DNA from: JABCPE02 sp963516675
GTDB taxonomy: Bacteria; Bacteroidota; Bacteroidia; Flavobacteriales; Weeksellaceae
Reading direction: 5' to 3'
Assembly: GCA_963516675.1 (NCBI GenBank)
Contig: CAUQBH010000015.1
Span: 1-43,982, forward strand
DNA: 43,982 bases
A model generated the notes under the pieces. The model did not search any database. It was given only the letters and a program-made list of their open reading frames with translations, and was not told the DNA's origin. Both the position numbers and the translations under genes were made by a program. Positions 7,617-15,826 of the stretch are shown piece after piece. Positions within the stretch are counted from its first letter, which is position 1. Each line of letters starts with the position of its first letter.

Positions 7617-8861
7617 ATGAAAAAGCTGGTGTTTATTATTTTTATTTCAATAAACCTATTTGCTCAGGATAAAAAGGCATATTTAAAGGAAAATAGGTTT
7701 GATATGCTGGCTTCAGACTTTCGTTTTCCTGAGACAAATTTTGATGTTATAGGATTTGGTGCATATCACGGAAGTGCGAAAACATATGAAGTTGAAAAAT
7801 TGATTATCAATGATTTAAAGCGACAGGGTGTTTTGGATTACTATTTTCCAGAAACAAATTTTAGTCAGGCTTTTTATTTTCAAAAATATTTAGAAAATGG
7901 CGATGAAAAGTTGTTGAAAGATTTAGTTTTGGCTTTTCAAAGTATTGTAAATCAGGAAGGAACCATAGAAACTTTTAATCATTGGAAAAATTTACGAGAA
8001 CTAAATAAAAAATATCCACAAAATCCAGTTCAAATTCTTGGTTGTGATGTGATAAATGAATATAAATTCCCAATAAAACATATTTTATACCTTACAGAAA
8101 ATATCCGAAATTGGGAAGAAAGAAGATATTTAGAAAAAAATTTTCTTGATGAAAATACTGATTTTGGTATTGATAACGAGAGTTTGGAAAAACAATTAAA
8201 ATCGTTTATTGAAAGTTATTGGAGAAATAAAGAAACTTTTGAAGGTGAAATTAAAAATATAGATGACTTTCATTTTATTCTCAAAAATATTGAGTATAAT
8301 TTTAATGATAAAAGAGATAGAGAGCAGATAATTTTTGATAATTATATTTATTTGAAAGAAAAATATAAGTTAGGGAGCAAAAAACAGTTTTTTAAATATG
8401 GATTTTTTCATATTCAAAAGGCAAGGGAAGGAAATCACCCATCTTTTTTCACAAGATTGATTGAACAGAATATTTATGAAAGAAATAAGGTGGTCAGTGT
8501 AATGGGATATCTCACAAGAAGTAAAGTTCTTTGGAATAAAATTTATGATAAACAGGGTAATTATAAGACTTATACAATAGAAAAGGGATATGGAATTGGT
8601 GATTATTGGAAAGAGTATTTTAAAGGAATTGGAAAACTAAAGAAAATGAAACTTTCTGATATTACGCTTTTTAGACTTAATGCTGAAAATTCGTCATATC
8701 ACAAAGGTGTAGATTTGATGGAAGTTAAACAACTTTTTAAAAAGAGTAATAAAACTGAACTTAAAGGAAAAAATACAACGGATTTTATTGACTTTGCGGT
8801 TTTAATCAGCCATTCAGAAAATCAAATTCCACTGGAAGAAATGTTCAAAAAAAATAGGTGA
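7617..8861 (+). CDS. secreted erythromycin-esterase-like protein of unknown activity
   Basis: A 414-residue protein with a signal peptide (MKKLVFIIFISINLFAQ). Residues ~43-82 resemble the opening of the erythromycin-esterase (Ere/TIKI/ChaN-like) fold: a hydrophobic strand, then YHGSAKTYE (H51), a helix, and YYFPETNF with E79. A later YGFFHIQKA (around residue 265) may supply the second histidine region. In true Ere enzymes the first motif is GE..HG; here it reads GFGAYHG, so the catalytic glutamate two to three residues before the His is missing. Macrolide hydrolysis is therefore doubtful. The gene stands alone between the divergent pyr leader and acs. It is AT-rich and Lys/Asn-rich compared with its neighbours. 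The family call is by motif only. Confidence 0.5.
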   Translation: MKKLVFIIFISINLFAQDKKAYLKENRFDMLASDFRFPETNFDVIGFGAYHGSAKTYEVEKLIINDLKRQGVLDYYFPETNFSQAFYFQKYLENGDEKLLKDLVLAFQSIVNQEGTIETFNHWKNLRELNKKYPQNPVQILGCDVINEYKFPIKHILYLTENIRNWEERRYLEKNFLDENTDFGIDNESLEKQLKSFIESYWRNKETFEGEIKNIDDFHFILKNIEYNFNDKRDREQIIFDNYIYLKEKYKLGSKKQFFKYGFFHIQKAREGNHPSFFTRLIEQNIYERNKVVSVMGYLTRSKVLWNKIYDKQGNYKTYTIEKGYGIGDYWKEYFKGIGKLKKMKLSDITLFRLNAENSSYHKGVDLMEVKQLFKKSNKTELKGKNTTDFIDFAVLISHSENQIPLEEMFKKNR

Positions 8862-8949
8862 TTTTCAATCATATTTCATTAAATTTTCTTAAATTGCCGC
8901 CTTAAAAATGTGCATTATAGAATTTAACTTTATTTAATAATTCTCCTAA

Positions 8950-10857
8950 ATGAGTAAGTATCTAATAGACAGTCTTCCAGACTATTTTAAGCAATATGAA
9001 AAATCGGTGCATGATCCTGAAAAATTTTGGGAACAGATAGCAGATAAAAATTTTATCTGGAACAAAAAATGGGATAGTGTGCTGGAGTATGATGTGCATA
9101 ATGCTAAAATAGAATGGTTTAAGAATGCAAAACTCAATATTACAGAGAACTGTATCGACCGCCATTTAGCAGAAAATCCTGATAAAACAGCAATTATCTG
9201 GGAGCCTAACAGCCCTGATGAAGCGGCAGTAAAGCTATCTTACAAAGAACTTCATGAAAGAGTAGGGAAAATGGCTGCTGTTCTTCGTAGCCAAGGAGTG
9301 AAAAAGGGCGACAGAGTCTGCATTTACCTTCCGATGGTGATAGAATTACCAATAGTCATGCTGGCTTGTGCGAGAGTCGGTGCTGTTCATGTGGTGGTTT
9401 TTGCTGGGTTTTCTTCAGCGGCACTTGCTTCTAGAATCAATGACTGCGAATGTAAACTGGTTATCTGCTCTGATGGAAGCTACAGAGGGAGTAAAAAAAT
9501 AGAGCTGAAAGGAATCGTAGATGAAGCATTGGAAAACTGCCCGAGTGTAGAAAAAGTGTTGACTGTAAAACGAACAGGATGCCAAGTTACCATGAAAGAA
9601 GGAAGAGATTTTTGGCTTCAAGAGCTTTTGGATAAAGCTGAAGTAGACAACTCTTTTGAAATCATGGATGCAGAAGATCCTTTGTTTATCCTTTATACAT
9701 CGGGTTCTACAGGAAAACCAAAAGGAATGCTTCACACTTGTGGAGGTTATATGGTCTACACAGGCTATACCTTTAAAAATGTATTTAATTATAGAGAAAA
9801 TGATGTGTTCTGGTGTACTGCTGATATAGGCTGGATTACAGGACATTCTTATGCAGTATATGGAGCGCTGGTAAATGGCGCTACGACTGTGATTTTTGAA
9901 GGAATTCCTACCTATCCGAATCCAGACAGATTCTGGCAGACCATTGCGAAACATAAGATTACCCACTTCTATACAGCGCCTACTGCTATTCGTTCTTTAG
10001 AAAAGGAAAGCGCAGAATGGGTGGAGAAACATGATTTGAGTTCGCTCAGAGTAATCGGAACAGTGGGAGAGCCTATTAATGATGAGGCTTGGCGCTGGTA
10101 TAATGACAATGTAGGTAAAAAAAGATGCCCGATAGTGGATACTTGGTGGCAGACCGAAACAGGAGGAATTCTAATTTCTCCATTGGCGTTCATTACTCCT
10201 ACAAAGCCTATGTATGCTACACTTCCGCTGCCAGGGGTTCAGCCTGTGCTGATGGATGAGCAGAAAAACGAAATTTCTGGAAATCAGGTGGAAGGAAATC
10301 TTTGCATTAAATTACCTTGGCCGTCTATAGCAAGGACGATATGGGGCGATCACGAGAGATATCGCGAAACTTATTTCTCTACTTTCCCAGGGAAATTTTT
10401 CACAGGAGATGCGGCTCTGAGAGATGAGGTGGGATATTACAGAATTACAGGGCGAGTGGATGATGTCATCATTGTATCAGGGCATAATCTGGGTACTGCA
10501 CCGATAGAAGATGCAGTGAATGAGCACCAGTCTGTGGCAGAAAGCGCAATAGTAGGCTATCCGCATGAGATAAAAGGAAATGCTCTTTATGGATATGTGA
10601 TTTTAAAGGATGCCAGCGAAGATAGAAACAGAGATAGAGTTCGCAGGGAGATTAACCAATTGATTTCTGACCAAGTGGGGCCTATCGCGAAGCTGGATAA
10701 AATACAGTTTGTTTCTGCACTGCCGAAAACCCGTTCGGGTAAGATTGTAAGGCGTATCCTAAGAAAAATAGCAGAAGGAAAAGATGATAATTTTGGGGAT
10801 ACTTCTACGCTTATCAATCCTGAAATTATAGATGAAATCATAAAAGAAAGAATATAA
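8950..10857 (+). CDS. acsA: acetyl-CoA synthetase (AMP-forming)
   Basis: Activates acetate to acetyl-CoA through acetyl-AMP. The 635-residue protein has the Acs N-terminal domain, the P-loop-like YTSGSTGKPKG (249-259), the WWQTETGG adenine-binding motif (about 398-405), the hinge and acetate-pocket region, GHNLGTAPIED, and PKTRSGKIVRRILRK with K598, the lysine that is reversibly acetylated in well-studied homologues. Length is normal. It is a single-gene unit: an 88-nt gap separates it from the gene before, and its own terminator follows. No strong TAnnTTTG promoter with good spacing is seen upstream; TAACTTTA at 8925-8932 is a weak candidate. Confidence 0.97.
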   Translation: MSKYLIDSLPDYFKQYEKSVHDPEKFWEQIADKNFIWNKKWDSVLEYDVHNAKIEWFKNAKLNITENCIDRHLAENPDKTAIIWEPNSPDEAAVKLSYKELHERVGKMAAVLRSQGVKKGDRVCIYLPMVIELPIVMLACARVGAVHVVVFAGFSSAALASRINDCECKLVICSDGSYRGSKKIELKGIVDEALENCPSVEKVLTVKRTGCQVTMKEGRDFWLQELLDKAEVDNSFEIMDAEDPLFILYTSGSTGKPKGMLHTCGGYMVYTGYTFKNVFNYRENDVFWCTADIGWITGHSYAVYGALVNGATTVIFEGIPTYPNPDRFWQTIAKHKITHFYTAPTAIRSLEKESAEWVEKHDLSSLRVIGTVGEPINDEAWRWYNDNVGKKRCPIVDTWWQTETGGILISPLAFITPTKPMYATLPLPGVQPVLMDEQKNEISGNQVEGNLCIKLPWPSIARTIWGDHERYRETYFSTFPGKFFTGDAALRDEVGYYRITGRVDDVIIVSGHNLGTAPIEDAVNEHQSVAESAIVGYPHEIKGNALYGYVILKDASEDRNRDRVRREINQLISDQVGPIAKLDKIQFVSALPKTRSGKIVRRILRKIAEGKDDNFGDTSTLINPEIIDEIIKERI

Positions 10858-10863
10858 ATAACG

Positions 10864-10899
10864 AAGAGTCGTGCCAAAAGGCAGGGCTCTTTTATTTTT
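10864..10899 (+). terminator. terminator after acsA
   Basis: Imperfect hairpin 10864-10891 (AAGAGTCGTGCC / GGCAGGGCTCTT, one G-G mismatch and one G-U, loop AAAA) followed by TTTATTTTTG. Confidence 0.75.
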
Positions 10900-10932
10900 G
10901 TATATTTATGAAGACAAAAAGATTATTAAATC

Positions 10933-11187
10933 ATGGGAGATATAATATTTACCTGCTTGGTGTCAATAATTTGTCTTGCATTAATACTCATATCATATAG
11001 ATTTAACAAGGGATTTTTTTACAAAAATATAGTTGTTTATTTTCTATATAATGGTGTTTTGTATTACAAATTGTTTTTTCATTCTAAATGGGGAGCAAGT
11101 TTATTATGGCTATTTTATCTGTTGGTTTTTAGCGTGGTTCACATATTGATACTGGGGTTTTATTTAGTAAAAAGAGGAAAAGGGTAA
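10933..11187 (+). CDS. small integral membrane protein, unknown
   Basis: An 84-residue frame opening MGDIIFTCLVSIICL with three hydrophobic segments (about 3-22, 31-48 and 57-78) separated by short basic turns, and a basic C-terminus (KRGKG). No family is recognised. It follows the acsA terminator by ~40 nt and is followed by 167 nt without a gene, so it would be monocistronic. Codon use is AT-rich. The membrane topology makes it more believable than a random frame, but no clear promoter or terminator is assigned to it. Confidence 0.5.
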   Translation: MGDIIFTCLVSIICLALILISYRFNKGFFYKNIVVYFLYNGVLYYKLFFHSKWGASLLWLFYLLVFSVVHILILGFYLVKRGKG

Positions 11188-11320
11188 AAAAAACAGGAGG
11201 CTTCTTAAGATTAAATCAAATTTGATAAATAACAACCTTGATAAAGGTGTTTCAATCTCTATAAAACAGCTTTCAATTGCATAAAACCGACTTTATTAGC
11301 TTTTTCAATACTTTTTTTAT

Positions 11321-11328
11321 TACTTTTG
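11321..11328 (+). promoter_or_regulatory. -7 promoter element of the GNAT gene
   Basis: TACTTTTG matches TAnnTTTG. It lies 26 nt before the ATG at 11355 and downstream of an earlier in-frame ATG at 11277, which argues against the longer start. The rest of 11188-11354 is AT-rich, with only a small hairpin ACCTT-GATA-AAGGT near 11234. Confidence 0.6.
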
Positions 11329-11354
11329 CCAATGTGGTTTTATCCAAAAAGATT

Positions 11355-11912
11355 ATGAAAAAGGAATTTCCTGTTTTGACTACTGAAAGGCTCATTCTCA
11401 GCCGTCCTGTGGAGGGCGATATGCAGCACATTATTCATTATCTGGATTCTGATAAGATTTATTCAGAAAACACCGCAAACATGCCCTATCCCTACAAGGA
11501 GGCGGATGCCGAGTTTTTAATCCACGAGGTAGTGGACAAAGGTTTTGAAAACGAAACAGACTTTGTTTTTGCTATCCGAAATAAAGAAAACGGCTTGATA
11601 ATGGGGCTTATAGGAATTCATCACTGGGATAAAGCCAATCAAAAGGCGGAAATCGGTTACTGGCTGGGGAAAGAATTTTGGAACAAAGGTTATGTGACAG
11701 AAGCCATGACGGAGGTGCTGGCTTTTGGGTTTAAAGTCTTAAATCTAAATAAAATGTTCGCTAATTTCTTTCCGCACAATCCTGCTTCAGGGCGAGTGAT
11801 GGAGAAAAGCGGAATGAAACAGGAGGCTGTCCTCAAACAGGAAATTTATAAAAACGGAAAATTCTTGGATTTCGTTCGGTATTCCATTTTAAAGGAAGAT
11901 TTTAAAAAGTAA
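11355..11912 (+). CDS. GNAT family N-acetyltransferase (RimJ/RimL type)
   Basis: A 185-residue protein starting MKKEFPVLTTERLILSR, the standard opening of Acetyltransf_3 proteins, which acetylate ribosomal protein N-termini or small amines. Visible family segments are IGYWLGKEFWNKGYVTEAM (acetyl-CoA binding loop, about 104-122) and the C-terminal NPASGRVMEKSGM, where a conserved Asn-x-x-Ser helix precedes the final strands. The frame is open 26 codons further upstream, but the TACTTTTG promoter lies inside that extension. The acceptor substrate is not predictable. The symporter gene starts 25 nt after it and may share the transcript. Confidence 0.85.
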   Translation: MKKEFPVLTTERLILSRPVEGDMQHIIHYLDSDKIYSENTANMPYPYKEADAEFLIHEVVDKGFENETDFVFAIRNKENGLIMGLIGIHHWDKANQKAEIGYWLGKEFWNKGYVTEAMTEVLAFGFKVLNLNKMFANFFPHNPASGRVMEKSGMKQEAVLKQEIYKNGKFLDFVRYSILKEDFKK

Positions 11913-11937
11913 AATATAATTAGAAATAAAAAATAGT

Positions 11938-13377
11938 ATGCTTTCGCCATTATTACTTTTGTATATTGTTATAGGATATTTTGGGCTTTTGATGCTCATT
12001 TCTTGGATTACCAGCGAGGGGAGTGACAATGATAGTTTCTTCATAGGAAACCGCTCTGGAAACTGGAAATTGGTGGCTTTCGGAATGATAGGTTCCACGC
12101 TTTCTGGGGTTACTTTCGTAAGTGTGCCAGGGACGGTAGGGACGGATGGGTTCCAATATCTGCAGATTACCTTCGGCTATATCATCGGTTATATCGTGGT
12201 GGCGTATATTCTACTGCCGATTTATTACAAAATGCACCTCACTTCCATCTATACTTATCTCCAAGAGCGAATGGGCGAAAGTACCTATAAATCAGGGGCT
12301 ATTATCTTCATCGTTTCTAAACTGGTGGGCGCTACGGCGAGGGTTTATTTAGCGGTAAATATATTGCAGGTGATGATTTTGGACAGCTTGGGTGTTCCGT
12401 TTTGGCTTACGACTTTGCTCACTCTTTTGATGATTATTCTTTACACCTACAAAGGCGGCGTGAAAACCATCATTTGGACAGATACTATCCAGACCACAGC
12501 CATGCTTTTGGGATTGGTAGCAACGGTAATTTATATTCTTCATCATATGAATATCAGCTTTTCTGAAAGTCTTTCGATGATGAGCGAAAGGGGCTACCTT
12601 CGTGTTTTTGATACGAATGTGATGAATGGAAGTTTCTTTGTGAAGCAGATTTTGGCGGGGGCGTTCATTACCATTGCGATGACAGGTATAGACCAAGATA
12701 TGATGCAGAAAAACATCTCTGTTTCTAACCTGAAAGACAGCCAGAAAAATATGCTGGTGCTGACTTTCATCCTGCTGGGGATGATTACTTTATTCCTTTA
12801 TATGGGTGGAATGCTTCATTTGTTCGCGGAGCAGAAAAACATCACCGCGGTGAAGGACAGGCTTTTCCCTACGGCGGCTTTAGAATATATGTCTCCACTG
12901 ATAGGAGTGACTTTCATTATAGGGCTTATTTCGGCTTTTTGTTCCAGTGCCGATGGGGCGATGACAGCGCTTACTTCTTCTATCTGTATTGATATTTTTG
13001 GGATTAAAGATAAGGACTGGGCTCATGCTAAAAAAGAAGCTTTCAGAAAGAAAGTACATATTTTGGTGACGATTTCTTTCCTCGTTATGGTGATGGTTTT
13101 CAAGTGGATAGATGATGCCTCTATGATTGGACTTATCCTGAAATTAGCAGGTTTTACTTACGGGCCGCTACTTGGCTTGTTTGCTTTTGGGATTTTTACT
13201 AAATACAAAGTGAAAGACCATTTGGTACCGTATATCTGCATCATCGCACCTACGCTTTCTTTCTTGATAGACAAATACCAATCAGATATTTTTGGTGAAT
13301 TTAAAATTGGTTTAGAGCTTCTGATTATCAATGGGTTGTTTACCTTCATTGGGCTGTGGCTCATCCGAAAGAAATAA
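11938..13377 (+). CDS. sodium:solute symporter (SSS family)
   Basis: A 479-residue inner-membrane protein with about 13 hydrophobic segments. The SSS fold is indicated by the N-terminal GNRSGNWKLVAFGMIGSTLSGVTFVS region (residues ~37-62), KLVGATARVYLAVNIL (TM4 region) and the conserved ISAFCSSADGAMTALTSS (TM8 region, about 330-347), whose Ser/Asp residues belong to the sodium site in relatives. The family carries sugars, amino acids, vitamins or anions; the substrate is not evident. It follows the GNAT gene by 25 nt and ends at a bidirectional terminator. Confidence 0.9.
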   Translation: MLSPLLLLYIVIGYFGLLMLISWITSEGSDNDSFFIGNRSGNWKLVAFGMIGSTLSGVTFVSVPGTVGTDGFQYLQITFGYIIGYIVVAYILLPIYYKMHLTSIYTYLQERMGESTYKSGAIIFIVSKLVGATARVYLAVNILQVMILDSLGVPFWLTTLLTLLMIILYTYKGGVKTIIWTDTIQTTAMLLGLVATVIYILHHMNISFSESLSMMSERGYLRVFDTNVMNGSFFVKQILAGAFITIAMTGIDQDMMQKNISVSNLKDSQKNMLVLTFILLGMITLFLYMGGMLHLFAEQKNITAVKDRLFPTAALEYMSPLIGVTFIIGLISAFCSSADGAMTALTSSICIDIFGIKDKDWAHAKKEAFRKKVHILVTISFLVMVMVFKWIDDASMIGLILKLAGFTYGPLLGLFAFGIFTKYKVKDHLVPYICIIAPTLSFLIDKYQSDIFGEFKIGLELLIINGLFTFIGLWLIRKK

Positions 13378-13384
13378 AAAAAAT

Positions 13385-13415
13385 AAAAGTTCTACTTTTT
13401 GGGTAGAACTTTTTT
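13385..13415. terminator. bidirectional terminator between symporter and fbp
   Basis: Perfect 11-bp stem AAAAGTTCTAC / GTAGAACTTTT (13385-13413) with a 7-nt loop. A-rich sequence precedes it and T-rich sequence follows, so it serves both converging genes. Confidence 0.9.
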
Positions 13416-13441
13416 ATTTTGAATGAAATTTTATCAAACAA

Positions 13442-14455
13442 TTATTTATGCTTTGCCATAAATTCTTCTGCTTTTTCCACCATTTCTACACTTCCACAGA
13501 AAAAAGGAACTCTCTGGTGTAGCGAAGTAGGTTCTATTTCTAGGATTCTTTGGAAGCCGTTTGTAGCCTTTGCTCCAGCTTGTTCAGCCAAGAAAGCCAT
13601 AGGATTGCACTCATAAAGCAGTCTAAGTTTTCCATTTGGAGCGTGGGCATAGGAAGGGTAGATGTAGATACCGCCTTTTATCATATTTCTATGAAAATCA
13701 GCTACTAATGAGCCTATGTATCTGGATGTATAAGGTCTGTTGCCTTCTTCTTCCTGGCAATATTTGATGTATTCTTTTACTCCTTGTGGGAATTTAGCGT
13801 AGTTTCCTTCATTGACAGAGTAGATTTTACCTGTTTTAGGGTAAGTCATATTAGGATGAGATAGGAAATAAGTCCCTACTGATGGGTCTAGTGTAAAGCC
13901 ATTTACTCCGTTTCCTGTTGTATAAACCAGCATGGTGGATGAACCATAAATAACATATCCTGCTGCTACCTGATTTACACCTTTTTGAAGGAAATCTTCC
14001 ATTTTTACAGGAGTTCCTGCTGGAGTTACCCTTCTGTATATAGAGAAAATAGTTCCCACAGATACATTGACATCTACATTAGAAGAGCCGTCTAGTGGGT
14101 CTATCAGCACTACATAGTTGTTCATATGGGCATTATTCTCGTTTCCTTTTATCTCTATGAAATCTTCATTTTCTTCTGATGCGATACCACACACGATTTC
14201 TCTGTGAGAAAGGGCATCTATAAAAATATCATTGGCGAAGACATCCAGCTTCATCTGTTCCTCGCCTTGTACATTTTCGTTGCCAGCTTTACCAAGAATA
14301 TCTGCGATTCCAGCCTTGTTTACTTCTCTGTTTACGATTTTAGAGGCTATTTTTATGGAGCTTAATAATCTGGAAAGTTCTCCACTTGAAAACTTGAAAT
14401 CATCCTGTTTATCAATGATAAATTCTCCCAAAGATTGTAAAGTTTGGTCTGTCAT
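13442..14455 (-). CDS. fbp: class 1 fructose-1,6-bisphosphatase
   Basis: Removes the 1-phosphate of fructose-1,6-bisphosphate in gluconeogenesis. The 337-residue protein carries the metal-site signature DPLDGSSN (119-126), ASEENE upstream (92-97), and the C-terminal substrate segment KLRLLYECNPMAF (about 279-291). The length is normal for class 1. It is transcribed alone, converging on the symporter and diverging from aspartate kinase. Upstream on its own strand, an inverted repeat (ATTTAC/GTAAAT, 14475-14493) flanks a sequence resembling the -7 box. Its acetate-to-sugar role fits the nearby acsA, though they are separate units. Confidence 0.97.
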   Translation of the reverse strand: MTDQTLQSLGEFIIDKQDDFKFSSGELSRLLSSIKIASKIVNREVNKAGIADILGKAGNENVQGEEQMKLDVFANDIFIDALSHREIVCGIASEENEDFIEIKGNENNAHMNNYVVLIDPLDGSSNVDVNVSVGTIFSIYRRVTPAGTPVKMEDFLQKGVNQVAAGYVIYGSSTMLVYTTGNGVNGFTLDPSVGTYFLSHPNMTYPKTGKIYSVNEGNYAKFPQGVKEYIKYCQEEEGNRPYTSRYIGSLVADFHRNMIKGGIYIYPSYAHAPNGKLRLLYECNPMAFLAEQAGAKATNGFQRILEIEPTSLHQRVPFFCGSVEMVEKAEEFMAKHK

Positions 14456-14534
14456 AACTTGTTTAATTTAAAAGATTTACAAAAATCGTAAATTTATACC
14501 GAAAAATATACTTTTTTATATCAATCTTATTTAA

Positions 14535-14542
14535 TACTTTTG
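14535..14542 (+). promoter_or_regulatory. -7 promoter element of the aspartate kinase gene
   Basis: TACTTTTG, an exact TAnnTTTG match, 42 nt before the ATG at 14585. The short leader holds no attenuator-like hairpin. Confidence 0.6.
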
Positions 14543-14584
14543 TAAGTTTGAGTGGAAGACTATAAATGAATTAAAAAAATCTCG

Positions 14585-15826
14585 ATGAAGATATTCAAAT
14601 TTGGAGGAGCTTCTGTGAAAGATGCTGATAGTGTGAAAAATGTACTCAGAGTGCTTAGTATACAAGGCTTTGAGAGGTGTCTGATAGTCGTTTCGGCTAT
14701 GGGAAAGACTACTAATGCACTGGAAAGAGTAGTGGAATTTTATTTTAATAAAAGTGACTATCAGCAGGAAATAGCTAAAATAAAGGAAGAACATATCCAA
14801 ATTGCAAAAGGACTTTTTGATGAAAACCACCATGTTTTCAGCGAAATCAAATTGTTTTTTGATGATATAGAATCTTTCCTTAGAAGGAATAAATCTCCTA
14901 ATTACAATTTTGTTTATGACCAAGTTGTAACTTGTGGAGAGATGATTTCATCAAAAATATTGAGTGTGTATCTTTCTGATAATGAGATGGGTAACCAGTG
15001 GCTGGATGCTCGGGATTTTATAAAAACTGACACCAACTACCGTGAAGGGCTTGTTAATTGGGAAGAAACAGAGAAAAATATTTCCCAATTGGATAAGACT
15101 AAAACCTATGTTACTCAAGGGTTTATAGGTTCAGATGAAAATAATTTCACGGTTTCTCTGGGGCGTGAGGGGTCTGACTACTCTGCGGCGATATTTGCCT
15201 ATTGTTTGGATGCCAAGGATATGACAATCTGGAAAGATGTCCCTGGTGTGATGACTGGCGACCCAAGGAAGTTTGAAAATGTGGAGCTTCTGTCTAATAT
15301 TTCTTACGAGGAAGCCATAGAAATGGCGTATTATGGGGCATCGGTGATTCACCCTAAAACCCTGCAACCACTTAAACAGAAGAGTATTCCGTTTTTTGTG
15401 AAGTCTTTCATCAACCCAGAAAAAGCAGGAACGAAAATAGGAATATCAACTGAAAATCAGCTTTTGGAAAGTTATATTCTAAAAGAAAATCAGGTTCTTA
15501 TGCGCATCGCGACACGAGATTTTTCGTTCATAGCAGAAGATCATATTAGTTTTATTTTCAGGGAGTTGGCTAAAAGAAATATCAAAGTTTCTCTGATGCA
15601 GAACTCGGCGATATCTCTGGCACTTTGTTTGGAGGATAAATTTAATAATATAGATGAATTGGAGGCTGAACTGGAGCAGGATTTTAATACTGAAATAGTG
15701 AAAAATGTGTCTCTATTCACGATAAGAAATGCAAGGTTAGAAAATTTGGATAAGCTGTATGAAGGTAAAAATGTTCTTTTGGAGCAGATTACTAAAACTA
15801 CGGTGCAAATGATAATAAATGGATAA
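14585..15826 (+). CDS. aspartate kinase (monofunctional)
   Basis: Phosphorylates aspartate at the entry to Lys, Thr, Met and diaminopimelate synthesis. The 413-residue protein starts with the kinase signature KFGGASVKDADSV, then VVSAMGKTTNAL, GREGSDYSAAIFAY (about 193-206) and WKDVPGVMTGDPR, followed by a C-terminal ACT-type regulatory region (~300-413). There is no homoserine dehydrogenase domain, so it is the single-function form. Which amino acid inhibits it cannot be told. Its last 8 bp overlap the olsF start, an unusual partner for an amino-acid gene. Confidence 0.95.
   Translation: MKIFKFGGASVKDADSVKNVLRVLSIQGFERCLIVVSAMGKTTNALERVVEFYFNKSDYQQEIAKIKEEHIQIAKGLFDENHHVFSEIKLFFDDIESFLRRNKSPNYNFVYDQVVTCGEMISSKILSVYLSDNEMGNQWLDARDFIKTDTNYREGLVNWEETEKNISQLDKTKTYVTQGFIGSDENNFTVSLGREGSDYSAAIFAYCLDAKDMTIWKDVPGVMTGDPRKFENVELLSNISYEEAIEMAYYGASVIHPKTLQPLKQKSIPFFVKSFINPEKAGTKIGISTENQLLESYILKENQVLMRIATRDFSFIAEDHISFIFRELAKRNIKVSLMQNSAISLALCLEDKFNNIDELEAELEQDFNTEIVKNVSLFTIRNARLENLDKLYEGKNVLLEQITKTTVQMIING

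Noticed and set aside
9415..9966. Long antisense frame inside acsA (183 codons)
   Set aside because: It is the shadow of a GC-richer, well-conserved gene and encodes no recognisable protein.
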